The translations under genes and the position numbers were made by a program. A model generated the notes under the pieces. It was not told the origin of the DNA and made no database searches. It saw nothing but the letters and a program-made list of their open reading frames with translations. A DNA stretch of 64,000 nucleotides from Chamaecrista fasciculata (lineage: Eukaryota > Streptophyta > Magnoliopsida > Fabales > Fabaceae). The DNA lies in NCBI GenBank assembly GCA_003254925.1, contig QANZ01039282.1, positions 1 through 64,000 on the forward strand. The letters run 5' to 3'. This document shows positions 12,488-23,870 of this stretch, one piece after another; position 1 is the stretch's first letter, and each line of letters starts with the position of its first letter.

Positions 12488-14176
12488 TGTTAGTCAGGAT
12501 GCACAAGGAAAATATACCAAGAGGGGGTAAAATATACCAAGAGGGGGTGAATTGATATTTAAAAACTTATTCTAAGTTGAAAACAAGTTTTAATAAAGTT
12601 CCTTAAAACAGTTACTCAATACAATCCCTCTAATATAAATTCCTCAGAACAATTCCTTCAAACAGTTTCTATCAGAACAAAGCTTCTTAGCAATAACAGA
12701 TAAGCTTAAGAACACGGAGATACTCAGATAAAGCAAAGACTTAAGTAGATCAGATATCCAGACAGTTTGCTAACGAAAGAAAACTAATCCTTAACTCAAA
12801 AGATAAAATGCGGAATATAAAGGAGAAAAGATAAGGAATAATGACACAGCAGATTTATATTGGTTCAGAATAAGATACTAGTCCTCAACAAAGAACTTTC
12901 TCTTAAGCCTACGTCCAGTCCCCAAACACAAAGTAAGGGATTTTATATTATTGCACGACAAACTAACCAAGTTACAATTGGCACTCAACCACTCATGAAT
13001 CACCACTAGGGTTTCACACTTTTACAGTTTCCCAAACCACAAGTCCTCACAGGTAACAATAAGGTTCCTCACAACAACTCCTCTTACAGTGCAACCACTC
13101 ACGGATCACCACTTTGGGTTTCACAACAACCTAGGGTAGGTAACCTATTACCAGTAAGAGGTATACGAACGAATCAGACAATGTCAAGAAGTATATAGAA
13201 GGGGTTCTCTCACAAAGAGATAGGTTCACACACAAAGGTGAATTGTCACAAAGACACAATCCCACAAAGGGTTCTCACAAAGAGTTTGCACTAAGAAATT
13301 TTCTGATAATGACACTTAGTCTAGTTTCAGCACATAGCAATAACATCTTCAACATTTGAAATCTTCGGCTTATATAGTAGAGCAGCTTCAGTAGCTTGAT
13401 ATGGAATTTTTCTTCAGCTTTGAATACTCCAACAGCTAGGAACAATAGGATCTTTAAGATATTCGATTTGTCTTAGCCTTCTTCAAAGTCTTGACTGCAT
13501 TCCCAGGTTGCTCATCCAACATTTATGAAATATAGACGTTGAGCATTGATCAGCATGGTCAGAATATGAAAGTTTAAAAACTTTCCTTGTCAGAGTTCCT
13601 TGACATACGGAATAGGAACAATTAGCATAATTCTTTCCAAATATAGATTTATCAATAGAGAATAGCTTCAACGGTCAGCTTAGAACTTTCTTAATATGAA
13701 TAACACGAAGTTAATATAATGGAGCGATTTTAGCACTTGAATTAATTCGAATATAATGATCAGCGCAAACTATAGAAAGTTTCCTAAAAAGTTCCTTCAA
13801 TTATAGCGATAATTAAGGAATAGGAATAACTCTCAAATTTCTTTCTTTACTTAGATCGATAAACACATAATCACTGATTTGACACTTAATGAAATTCTGA
13901 TTTTACTCAATCATGGTCTCTCAATTATATTGTAATCTTTAAAGCAATATTCCGAGACTTAAATGATCTTTCAAATTAAACTTCAATGATTAAGAGAATA
14001 CATCGTGATAACCAAACATTAATATATATATCAACTAAGAATTTTTGGCAATTATCAAAACACATAAATTTAATTTAATTATAACAAAATAAATAAACTA
14101 ATGTCAGCCTAAGAATTATTTTATATTATAGCGCTTAATATAATTAAATTAAACATATACAAAATTTATCCCAACA
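12488..14176. mobile_element. Solo LTR, copy 2 (TSD GTATC)
   Basis: The 1689-bp unit is the same family and orientation as 9595-11259, beginning TGTTAGTCAGG and ending ATCCCAACA. It is flanked by the exact 5-bp duplication GTATC (12483-12487 and 14177-14181). It differs from copy 1 by many substitutions and by a local tandem duplication of about 23 bp near 12509-12549. Its different target duplication shows an independent insertion. Confidence 0.8.
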
Positions 14177-14309
14177 GTATCATATCATATTTGAGAAAGG
14201 GAAATCGAGAATATTTTGATTATTCTTGAAATGTTTAGAAAAATATTTGAAATTTTAAAAATAAATGAAAAATCTATGGCTAAAGTATAATTAATCTCTA
14301 GTTCTAAGG

Positions 14310-17300
14310 ATGAAAGTTAATGAAGATAAGACAGTTAAAAACTGCAATTCTGTTTATAGTAAGAATTGGTTAGTGAGTTGGCAAGTGAGCTGGCAAGTTA
14401 GTTAATGAGTTGGCGAGATTAGTTTCATTGTTAAGAGTTGTTAGATTTCAGTTTTGCATTCCTTTCACATGTATTCTGATGTCTATATAAGACTACTTGT
14501 AAGTAATGTAAACTTAACTCAATACACATTCATTTTCTCTCAGTTTTCATTTTCATTCTCTGCTATTTTCTTATGTTCTTAAGCTTTCTCAATATGGTAT
14601 CAAGAGCCAGCAATTAAGCATGTCGATTTCTTCTCCTGTTTCCAATGTTGCTTCTTCACCTTCATCTTCTTCTACTTCATCTCCTCCACTCATTTCTTTT
14701 AGTCATAAAATTGGTACGAAACTCGATGACAACAATTTTCTGTTGTGGCGTCAACAAATAGTAGCTGCAGTTCGTGGTCATGGCCTTGAGAAGTTTCTTG
14801 GTGGTGAAACTTTAATTCCTGAAAGTTTTCTTACTGATGTTGATCGTGTTTCTGGAAAACTTAATCCAGAGTATGTTTCTTGACAAAAACAGGATCAATT
14901 ATTACTTTCTTGGTTGTTTGCATCTCTTGGAGATTCCATGCTCAGACTTGTGGTTGGATGTTCGTGATCTTTTGAAGTTTGGGACAAGATCATTGAGTAT
15001 TTTGGTAATCACATGGCAGCAAATATTCATCAGTATCAAGCTGAATTACGAAACACTAAGAAAGGTAGTCGTTCGATTAATGAATATTTGTTGAGAATCA
15101 AAGCATTAGTTGATCAATTGCGTGCTATTGGATATGATGTTAGTGAAGCAGAGAATATTCGATGCATATTAGAAGGTTTACCTGAGGAGTATGGAGCCTT
15201 TATTACTTCTGTTCATTTGCGATCTGAGCCTCTTTTTGTTTCTGCGTTGCATTCCTTGCTTATCACTCAAGAAATTCAAATTGCTAAGTTTCTTAAGCCT
15301 GTTGATTCGCCTCTCTCTGCTAATGTTGCTACTCATTTTGATGCTGAGCGATTTAATCAATTCAATTCTAATACTAGTAGATTTCCTTATCGAGGCAATT
15401 TTCGTGGCAATAACTTTCGAGGTGGTAGATTTCCATCTAACTATCTAGGTTCTAATTTTCGTCCTGATCATTTTCGCGGAGGACGTGGTTTTGGTTCTTA
15501 TCAAAGGCCTCCTATTCAGTGTCAATTGTGTAACAAATCTGGACATGTAGCAGCTACTTGCTATCAATTAGCAAATTTTGCTAGTGCTAGTTCACAGTTT
15601 TCCAGACCTTCTACTTCTTTTGCTCCACAGTTTCGAGCTCCTCCTCCTACTTCTAGTCCTATGTCTGCTATGATCGCTACACCAGCAACTCTCACTGACA
15701 GTTCTTGGTTTCCTGACTCAGGAGCATCGACTCATCTCACTAATAATTCATCTAATCTCATGAGCAGTGATCCATATATTGGTAATGAGCAAGTATACAT
15801 TGGTGATGGTAATTCTCTTCCTATTACACATGTTGGTCAATCTTTTATTTCTTCTCCTTATAATCCTAATATTCATCTTTCTCTAAATAATTTGTTGCAT
15901 GTCCCTGCTATAACCAAAAATCTTTTAAGTGTCAGTAAATTTGCTCAAGATAATCAAGTTTTCTTTGAGTTTCATCCTAATGTCTGTTTTGTCAAATCGC
16001 AGGCAACCAAGGACATACTTCTTCAAGGTTCCCTTAGATCTGATGGTCTCTATTGTTTTGACAAGTTTCCTTTCACAGATTTGTCTAGTTCTCATTCTGT
16101 TAATTCCAATTTCAGTTCTAATTTTGTTGTCACATCTTCTGTTTCTTGTAACTCGGATGTAATTTGTTCCAATTCTAGTGATTCCTATACTTTGTGGCAT
16201 AGACGTCTTGGCCACTCTCATTCTGTTGTAGTTTCTCATGTTCTCAAGCAATGTAACATTAGAGTTAATAATAAAAATGTGACTGATTTTTGTGATTCTT
16301 GCTGTTATGGCAAATTGCACAAACTTCCTTATCCTCCTTCTTTGCATTCATATTCTATGCCTCTTAGTATTCACTGATGTTTGGGGTCCTTCTCCAACTC
16401 TTTCTAAAAATGGTTTTAGGTATTATATCAGTTTCATTGATGCTTTTAGTAGATACACCTGGATTTATCCCATTAAAACTAAGGGTGAAGCATTTTCTGT
16501 TTTTCACTAATTCAAACTTCTTGTTGAAAATCAATTAAACACTAAAATCAAAGCTATACAGTCTGATTGGGGTGGTGAGTTCAGGTCCTTTACTTCTTTC
16601 CTTCAAACACATGGTATTTCTCATCGAGTCTCTTGTCCTTATGCTCATCAACAAAATGGTACTGTTGAGCGAAAACATAGACACATTACTGAGCTTGATT
16701 TGTCCTTGTTAGCACAAGCATCTATGTCTTTATTATTTTGGGATGATGGTTTCTTGTGTGCTACTTATCTTATCAATCTTTTGCCTACACCATTACTTCA
16801 ATTCTCTTCTCCTTCTTTGACTCTTTTTCACAAATTTCCATATTATTCCTTCCTTAAAGTGTTTGGCTGCTCTTGTTTTCCTCTGTTAAGACCTTACAAC
16901 ATTCACAAAATTCAATATAGGTCTGAAAAATGTTTGTTTATGGACTATAGCCATCAGCATCATGGTTATAAGTGTTTGTCTTCCTCTGGTAGACTTTATA
17001 TCTCCCGAGATGTAAAGTTTAATGAATATGAATTTCCTTGTTCTTTGCCTCTTTTCTCTAATTTCTCTGATTCTGTCAGTTCTTCACATGTTCATTCTGA
17101 TTCTTCTCTCAAAATTTCTACTAGTGTTCCAATTTTATCTTCTTCTACTGTTATTCTTGTTGACCAACATGTTACATCTAATGTTTTACCATCTTCTATT
17201 ATGTCTACTGCTTCTACTAGTAATGAGATTTCTGTTTCATCTGATGATAGTACTAATGATTCTTATGATATTCCTGCTAGTCCTACTACTAATCATGTTA

Positions 17301-17400
17301 CTTAGGTTGCTCGAGGATCTCAAAGACCTTATGATCTGTCTGGCCATTGCATGCAAACTAGAGCTAAAGCTGGAATTTACTCAGGTTTCTTAAAGTTTTG
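14310..17400 (+). pseudogene. Truncated, broken Ty1/Copia retrotransposon (gag, protease, integrase)
   Basis: A primer-binding site TGGTATCAAGAGCC (14595-14608) follows a probable 5' LTR holding a TATATAAG box near 14483. The polyprotein region starts at 14620. Recognisable parts are a gag domain, a CCHC zinc knuckle (CQLCNKSGHVAATC, about 15529-15570), the protease motif DSGAST (about 15715), the pre-integrase LWHRRLGH (about 16193) and integrase core motifs (about 16374-16680). Reverse transcriptase, RNase H and a 3' LTR are absent. In-frame stops occur at about 14881, 16508 and 17303, and frames shift near 14950 and 16365. It is a dead remnant. Confidence 0.9.
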
Positions 17401-17609
17401 ACTGAAAAGAAGATTTATAATTAGACTACTTAGCTAACCCTAATTAATTTTCAAAATGCTGGCGTATATATTATATATATAAAGCTAGATTGAATTAAAA
17501 TTTTGGGAGGTGGTGCTAGGCACATGATAGTAATTAAAAATTTAATTTATGGAAGGATAAAATGGAGGAAGAGGGTAATGATTCCTAATTCCACCATCTC
17601 AAATACTTT

Positions 17610-17886
17610 GAGTAAACTACCAAATTGGTCCTTAGATTATTGGCTCGCTGACAGATTAGTCCCCGAATTTAGGAAATTGACAAATAGGTCTCCGAATTTT
17701 TCTAACGTTAGTCAAATAGGTCCCCGAATAACATGCACATAAGGACCTATTTGACAAATGTTAGAAAAATTCAGGGACCTATTTGACTCGTTAGAAAAAT
17801 TCGGGGACCTATTTGTCAATTTCCTAAATTCGAGGACCAATCTGTCAGCGAGTCAATAATCCAAGGACCAATTTAGTAGTTTACTC
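17610..17886. mobile_element. Foldback MITE, 277 bp, with a 10-bp target duplication
   Basis: Nearly the whole element is an inverted repeat ending in GAGTAAACTAC and GTAGTTTACTC. Arms carry TTGGTCC and 'aggtccccgaat' units and the shared phrase 'cgctgacagattagtcc'. Flanks CAAATACTTT (17600-17609) and CAAGTACTTT (17887-17896) match at 9 of 10 bases. It is a compact relative of the 2.8-kb element at 38746-41577, which has the same ends. Confidence 0.85.
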
Positions 17887-17896
17887 CAAGTACTTT

Positions 17897-19769
17897 GTTT
17901 GTTCTAATTTCTTAATCTTATTATAACTGCTATAATTGACAGTATATTTATATTATTATATTGAAGGGGACACATAAACCAAATGCTATCATGGTATTTG
18001 CTCTGTGGTGCTACTCACATGATTATTATTTTTTTTCATTTCATCAATTATATTTATTTATTTTTCCGTTTGCTTTTTCTCAACTAGCAATACAAACTCC
18101 CCAAACAGCCACGATCACCACACACATATTATGATTATGATATTATAAAAAGTGAAGAAATCCATACACATTTTAAATTGAAAACAAACTTATTATTATT
18201 ATTACTTCTCACACGCTTTTATTAATTACCCACCAAACGCCACATCGATCATGTTCGATCACCTGCATGAGTTTCTGTGCCACAACACTTTCATGTTTTG
18301 CATTGGCTGCTATCATCAATAATTATTGTTACCACCAATTTAATTAATATATGGGAAAAATTCTAATTTGTATTAAATTTTTGTCGTGGAAAAGTAGAAT
18401 TCTTAAACCATTCACTTTTTAGTAGAACTATCTCTCTTCTTATTTTATTACTTAGTAAATTATTAATTTAGTATTAAAAAATGACAAAATTTTCAATTTA
18501 GTCAATGAAAGATAAAATTATATGATTTAGTATAAAATTTTCATATCTCAAGTTCTCAAAACAATTTACAAATAGAATGAAATGTAATACATTTTCATAT
18601 AGACCCTTATTATAATCAGTATTAATATGCATGTATTGGCCCGATCTTGTTTTCTTGAACCACTTTATTTTCTAGCCTATTAGAAAGCTGCTATATATAT
18701 ATTTTTACTAGATATATAACTAGCTAGTCTTTCAATTTAGTGCTTGAAATGATGGAGTTGGTGGCGATTTCTCTAGCTTAATTATGATCCCTAATGCCAT
18801 GGCTTGAGATGATTACTTAATTTTAATTATGACTGTTTTACAAAGTATATTTACTATATGTATGTATATGCATGTCTATATATGAGAGAGATCCTAGCTA
18901 ATATATAGCATGCATTCTTCAAACTTCTTTTCGTAAGTGAGAATAGCATGCATTCATTAGAAGAATTAATTGCAGATAAAACAGTGCGTGAGTTAGTGGA
19001 AATTAAGTGGCACTCTCTCGAGTGAAAAGTGAAATAATTAATCACAACCGCGAGTAATAAGGTAATTAAAGACACTTTGCCTTTGCATTTGGTGGGAGGG
19101 ATCTTTATATGTTACGTGTGCTTTGCGAATAATAATGAGATTATCTATCTCTTATTATTTCATTTTTCAAGCATTAATTAATATTTATCCTCCAGAAAAC
19201 TAGCTTTCCATGATTCAACTTCAACTTCAACTTTATTTTTCTCAATTACCAGAGAAAACTCTATCTCTAAAGAATGAATATATATAGCTCTGGATAAATT
19301 ATACATATATTATATATAAGGGACGGCCATGTATTGGTGAGTTGGAGAATGATTTCACCTTTTTATATACAATTTTCTTGGGAAGATTATATACATTTTG
19401 AATATCAAAATGTAGGTAATACATAGTAGATATGATTAAAAAAAAAGGACCATGTTTATAAATATATATAATATAATGGTTTTGATTTGTATATATATAT
19501 ATATATGGATAGAGATAGCTAGGTTGAAAGCAACTAAAGGCCACACAAACAAAATGGAGATGATGTAAAAATAATCTTCCAATGGGAGATGGAGACGAAA
19601 AGTACACGTCAGGTGAGGGTGTAAGTTGAGTGAGACCATTCTTTTATTAATTAATTAATTAGCAACAAAATTAAGCCTATTTAATTTTCTCTTTTCAGCT
19701 CCAACGAAACCATACAAAAAGCCCCCACCCTATTTTCATCACGTGCTTGCAATTCAGATTTCAGACACT

Positions 19770-19801
<32 letters not shown>

Positions 19802-19940
19802 TTTATATTGCTTCACCCCTTTTCTGGTCGTCCATGTTTAAAACTATAGTCTATGAAATTAAAAATAAGAGAAAATTTACTATTTGGTCTCTCTTTCTTT
19901 ACTAAGTTAACAATTTAGTCTCTTATTTATCTTACATACA
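17897..19940. other. AT-rich intergenic DNA, no gene seen
   Basis: No motif-bearing frame, RNA gene or clear repeat boundary was seen. Short frames around 18854-19639 are composed of TA repeats and simple sequence. Confidence 0.5.
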
Positions 19941-19945
19941 TATTT

Positions 19946-19976
19946 GCGTGCCCGTTAGGGCATGCAAAGCCCCTAG
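19946..19976 (+). mobile_element. Helitron-like 3' terminus (plus orientation)
   Basis: An 8-bp stem (19946-19953 with 19958-19965, one G-T pair, loop GTTA) is followed by AAAGCCC and then CTAG at 19973-19976 with T next. This is the Helitron 3' layout and is nearly identical to the minus-strand copy at 1361-1392. The 5' end upstream was not found. Confidence 0.5.
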
Positions 19977-19993
19977 TATATATTTATATATAT

Positions 19994-20178
19994 GAGTCCT
20001 TCTAACATGTGTCCTAAGGGCACATATTAAGGTTTCTTTTGATTGGTCAAAGTGAATTTTCAAACATTAAAAATTATCTTTTAAATGAATTTTCATAGAT
20101 TTCAAGATATGAGATGCTCTACTAATCAATCAGAAGAAACCTTAAAATACGCCCTAAGGGCACATGTTAGATATATCC
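19994..20178. mobile_element. Small MITE, copy 1 (TCTAACATGTG termini)
   Basis: About 185 bp with terminal inverted repeats of roughly 50 bp. Outer ends read CTTCTAACATGTG and its complement, with an inner CCTAAGGG palindrome in each arm, then AAGGTTTCTT. Homologous copies are at 33026-33213 and 49361-49528. The superfamily is not clear. Confidence 0.75.
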
Positions 20179-20388
20179 TATATATCCTCTATATATATAT
20201 ATATATATGCCTCTGCTGATCTAATCATCATTTTTCAACACTTGGCGACACAATATATATATTGGCACTAATTAATCTAACGCTTTTGTGTTGCGCGAGT
20301 GAATTAAACCACACTCATGTACTTTCTGATCACCTCCTACTTCCCAAGAAAACCATATAAGCTATTCATTTTATCGGTATATAACTAA

Positions 20389-20907
20389 GAATAAATTACA
20401 TTTTAGTAATCAAGGTATGGACTAATTCTATTTTAGTATCTTATTCTATTGACAGAAAGTGCTAACATGGTTCCGATTAAGTATATACTCTAAGGTATGG
20501 ACTGATTCTATTTTAGTACCTTTAGTTGCTTTCAACCTAGCTATATCTATCCATATATATACAAATTATGTGTATGGTCAAAAAAACGAAATCCACCTTC
20601 TTAAACTCAAATTTCATGATTCAACCTTAAAAAATACGAAACTCTCTGTCTTCAAGTATATACTTAATCGTGTTTTTTGGAGACTGAATCGTGAAATTTG
20701 AGTTTAAAATGGTAGATTTCATGTTTTTTATCATGAACATGACTTGCACGTGTTTTTCTCCGTCAAGAGGTAACAGAAAAAAAAAAAGTTTTTGATATTG
20801 AAGTGCTAACAGCGAATATAACAGTGTACCAAAATGTCACTTTTAAAAGAATAGAGTACTAAAGTGAAACCAATCCATACGTTAGAGTACCAAAGTATAA
20901 ATTACCC
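20389..20907. repeat. GGTACC-type foldback element, diverged
   Basis: The left arm, with 'ggtatggactaattctattttagta' units, is mirrored at the right by 'gtactaaagtgaaaccaatcc' and 'gtaccaaagtataaattaccc'. Flanks ATAACTAA and ATAATTAA match at 7 of 8 bases, consistent with an aged target duplication. Confidence 0.6.
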
Positions 20908-21339
20908 ATAATTAAAGTGCTTCCAGTAATTCAAATTTCACAACGCACCAATTACTTGCTGGCAACTATACATATACATACATATACATATATAGCACGA
21001 GTTACTAAATATGTGAATGAGACTACACATTAATCTTTGACATTGCTTTGGGCGTGGAATTGCTTTGGATTAATGTAAAGCAGATGATAAGGGGTCGTAT
21101 CTTAACTCGTTATCTGCACATCAATTCACAAATATTCTTGTATACTTTGACACTCTTCACACAAATGAACAACATTATATTACATATAGGCATATAGCTG
21201 AAACCCTCAAATTAGTCTCAAACGTATAGGATAGATTTCAAATTAATCTTAAATATTTCATTTATCTCAGATTGGTCCTATATATTTACAAAATTTTCCA
21301 AATTAGACTTAAACTATTAAATATAGTTGTATTTCTATC

Positions 21340-21657
21340 TGATGAAGTCTCACATCGCTTAGTTTAAGAGCCTTCTAACACTATATATATAATGGGGTAA
21401 CTCTCTCCTTATGAGAGCGCTTTTGGGGAGAGTTAGGTCTTTTTACATGGTATCAGAGCTTGGGCGTGTGGGATGGATGAGCCTTACTATGGGCTGCCCT
21501 GGGAATAACCCGTTGGCTTCATGCCCGAGTTGGGCGTGAGGGGGGCGTGTTGAAGTCCCACATCGCTTAGTTTTAAAGGGTCTTCTAACACTATATATAT
21601 AATGGGGCAACCCTCTCCTTATGAGAGCTCTTTTGGGATGAGTTAGGCCTTTCTACA
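21340..21657 (+). mobile_element. TRIM retrotransposon with two short LTRs
   Basis: Two direct repeats of about 108-110 bp (21340-21447 and 21548-21657) begin TG(T/A)TGAAGTC and end in TACA. Between them, TGGTATCAGAGC (21448-21459) is the Met-tRNA primer-binding site, and a G-rich tract (about 21537-21547) just before the second repeat is the polypurine tract. There is no coding capacity, so this is a terminal-repeat retrotransposon in miniature. 'tggtatca' also follows the second LTR, hinting at a tandem element of which only the start of a second unit is left. Confidence 0.85.
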
Positions 21658-22114
21658 TGGTATCATTTCAAGTTCGAATGTAATGAGTCTAGAAATACCA
21701 AATTTTTTACAAGTATTTTCTCTATCTAGTTGAGGTCGTCAATAAACGCGGTCAAATATGATCTCGAAAGTAGGTTGCTCATCTTAAGATCAAACAAGCA
21801 AAGCTAATCATATATCTTTTGTTTCAAGTTTGAATTCAAGTGTTAGCAATCCTTTCACATTCAGACTTGCAATAAGATAGATATGGGTCAACTTTGCTTG
21901 TGTTAACTATGAAATGAGCAACATATTTTCGGGACTCGATTTGGTATTGTTTGTTGACGATACATACTAGATAGAAAAAATATTCGTAAAAAATAATCTG
22001 TAACTCTAAATTAAGTCGCATTTGAACTTGAAATAAGAAAGAGTTAACCACATTTAGTAATTTGAAACTAAATTTGAGAAGTAATAGAAAAATATAAGAT
22101 CAATTTAAAACAAA

Positions 22115-22505
22115 GGGTAAATTCCACTTTGGTACCCTGTTTTATAGACCAATTCCACTTTGGTACCATGTTCTTTCAAAAGTGACACTTTGGTACCCTG
22201 TTCTTTCAAAAATGTCATTTTGGTACCCTGTTCTTTCAGAAGTGACATTTTGGTACTCTGTTCTTTAGACCAAGTGACACTTTGGTACCCTAAAAAAGAT
22301 AGAATAGGGTAACAAATAGTGAAAGAACAGGGTACCAAAGTGTCACTTGGTCCAAAGAACAGGGTACCAAAATGTCACTTTTGAAAGAACAGGGTACCAA
22401 AATGATATTTTTGAAAAAACAGGGTACCAAAGTGTCACTTTTGAAAGAACATGGTACCAAAGTGGAATTGGTCCATAAAACAGGGTACTAAAGTGGAATT
22501 TACCC
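22115..22505. mobile_element. GGTACC-type foldback element with a 9-bp TSD
   Basis: Two arms of nearly 200 bp form an almost perfect hairpin. Each arm consists of about 30-bp units built on TTTGGTACCCTGTTCTTTC. Termini are GGGTAAATTCC and its complement. The exact 9-mer TAAAACAAA flanks both sides (22106-22114 and 22506-22514). It has no coding capacity. Confidence 0.88.
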
Positions 22506-22542
22506 TAAAACAAATGAAATATTTATGATAATTTGATCATTA

Positions 22543-22649
22543 TGTTGAAGTCTCATATCGCTTAGTTAAAGGGTCTTTTAACTCTATATATATACTAGGC
22601 AATCCTCTCCCCTTGAGAACTCTTTTGAGGTGAGTTAGGTCTTTCTACA
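22543..22649 (+). mobile_element. Solo LTR of the TRIM at 21340
   Basis: This 107-bp unit, beginning TGTTGAAGTCTC and ending TTTCTACA, matches the TRIM LTRs 0.9 kb upstream. Flanks CATTA and TATTA match at 4 of 5 bases. No primer-binding site follows. Confidence 0.75.
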
Positions 22650-23420
22650 TATTATAATATTATACATATGATCCATGTATATGTATGTACATGTGTGCGT
22701 CTTTAGCGTATACCCTACTTGTACTCGATCCTTTGCTTTACCTTTACTTCTTATATATCCTCTCTATTTACTACCTAGCTACATCAATCCAACACAAATG
22801 GGAACGAAAATTATTTATGCATCCCATCTCATCTGCACAATAATATATATTATTATATAACATTATTATATTTATTCAAAAAAAGAAAAGGGGGTTTCCA
22901 TAAACGTGGAATGGTATTCATAGATAAGTGCATTCGATGAAAGCCAAATTGGCGAGAAGTGTATAGGATAAGCCAAATTGAATGAGGAGTTTCGTACCCA
23001 TCCTCGGTGGAAGTGGAACGTGGGGAACCCACACTATTATGTCTCCATAGCACAAATCATTCCTTTAATTTCCCACTCTCTCTCTCTCATCTCTCCACCA
23101 CACTAACACTATACATTCTCAATTTCATTAATTTCTACAAATTTAAATAGTAACTCGTTGAATAAAGTAAAGAGAAAAGTAGTAAATAGAGTAGGGACAA
23201 GATGACACTTGTATCACGTATGAAACTTTTGCTTCAATTCTTTGCTAGCTAGTCACAAAAACAAACTACAAGTAAACCCCTTCTTATTTTACCTTTTCCT
23301 AATAGTACACGACTTTCCTTTTTTTTTTTTTTCTTAACTCTCTCTTTCTTCCCAAAATTCAAAGATTGAACAAGTCGAACTTTCCAACACTATACAATAT
23401 ACATACATACATACAATTAA
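22650..23420. other. Intergenic DNA, no gene seen
   Basis: The stretch holds simple repeats (CATA/CATAC tracts near 23398) and a GC-richer patch at 22890-23050 of unknown nature. No supported gene. Confidence 0.45.
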
Positions 23421-23861
23421 ATTAAGGTCAAAGTGTATTTTTGTCCCATAACTTTTGCTTAGGTATCAATTTGGTCCCATAAATTTTTTTCGTTGTACTT
23501 TTGGTCTCATATCTTTTGTTCAAGTTACAGATTTGATCACGTGTTACACTTTTGGTCCTAATCTTTGGGTCATGTTATAGAATTGATCCTATATCTTTTG
23601 GTTAAGACGTTAGGTTATAAAATTGGTCTTATATCTTTGGGTCAGGTGCGGAATTGGTCTCATATCTTTAGATCAGGTGGGGCTGGCGGTGAAAAGTTTT
23701 GCAAAGATATGTGACCAATTCTGCAACTTACTTGAATGATATGGGGCCAAAAGTAATACGGGGCCAAATTAGTAACTTTTTACAAGGAAATGGCACCAAA
23801 AGTGTAAAAAAAAAATTATGGGAATAAATTGAAACTTGAACAAAAATTATGGGACCAAAAA
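23421..23861. mobile_element. GGTCCC-type foldback element
   Basis: Left-arm units 'tttggtctcatatctttt' are mirrored by 'atatggggccaaaagt' and 'atgggaccaaaa' in the right arm. The exact 9-mer TACAATTAA lies at 23412-23420 and 23862-23870 and is a candidate target duplication. The two ends are not fully symmetrical, so the boundary is less secure than for the element at 22115. Confidence 0.6.
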
Positions 23862-23870
23862 TACAATTAA

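Noticed and set aside
9595-14176. One LTR retrotransposon with LTRs at 9595 and 12488 and a 1.2-kb interior
   Set aside because: Each unit has its own different exact 5-bp duplication, and the interval has no primer-binding site or polypurine tract.
15925-16347. Minus-strand 140-codon frame
   Set aside because: It is antisense to the Copia protease/integrase region and is explained by that reading frame.
22105-22338. Minus-strand repeat protein with 'LLKEQGTK' units
   Set aside because: The repeats are the DNA units of the GGTACC foldback, not a protein gene.
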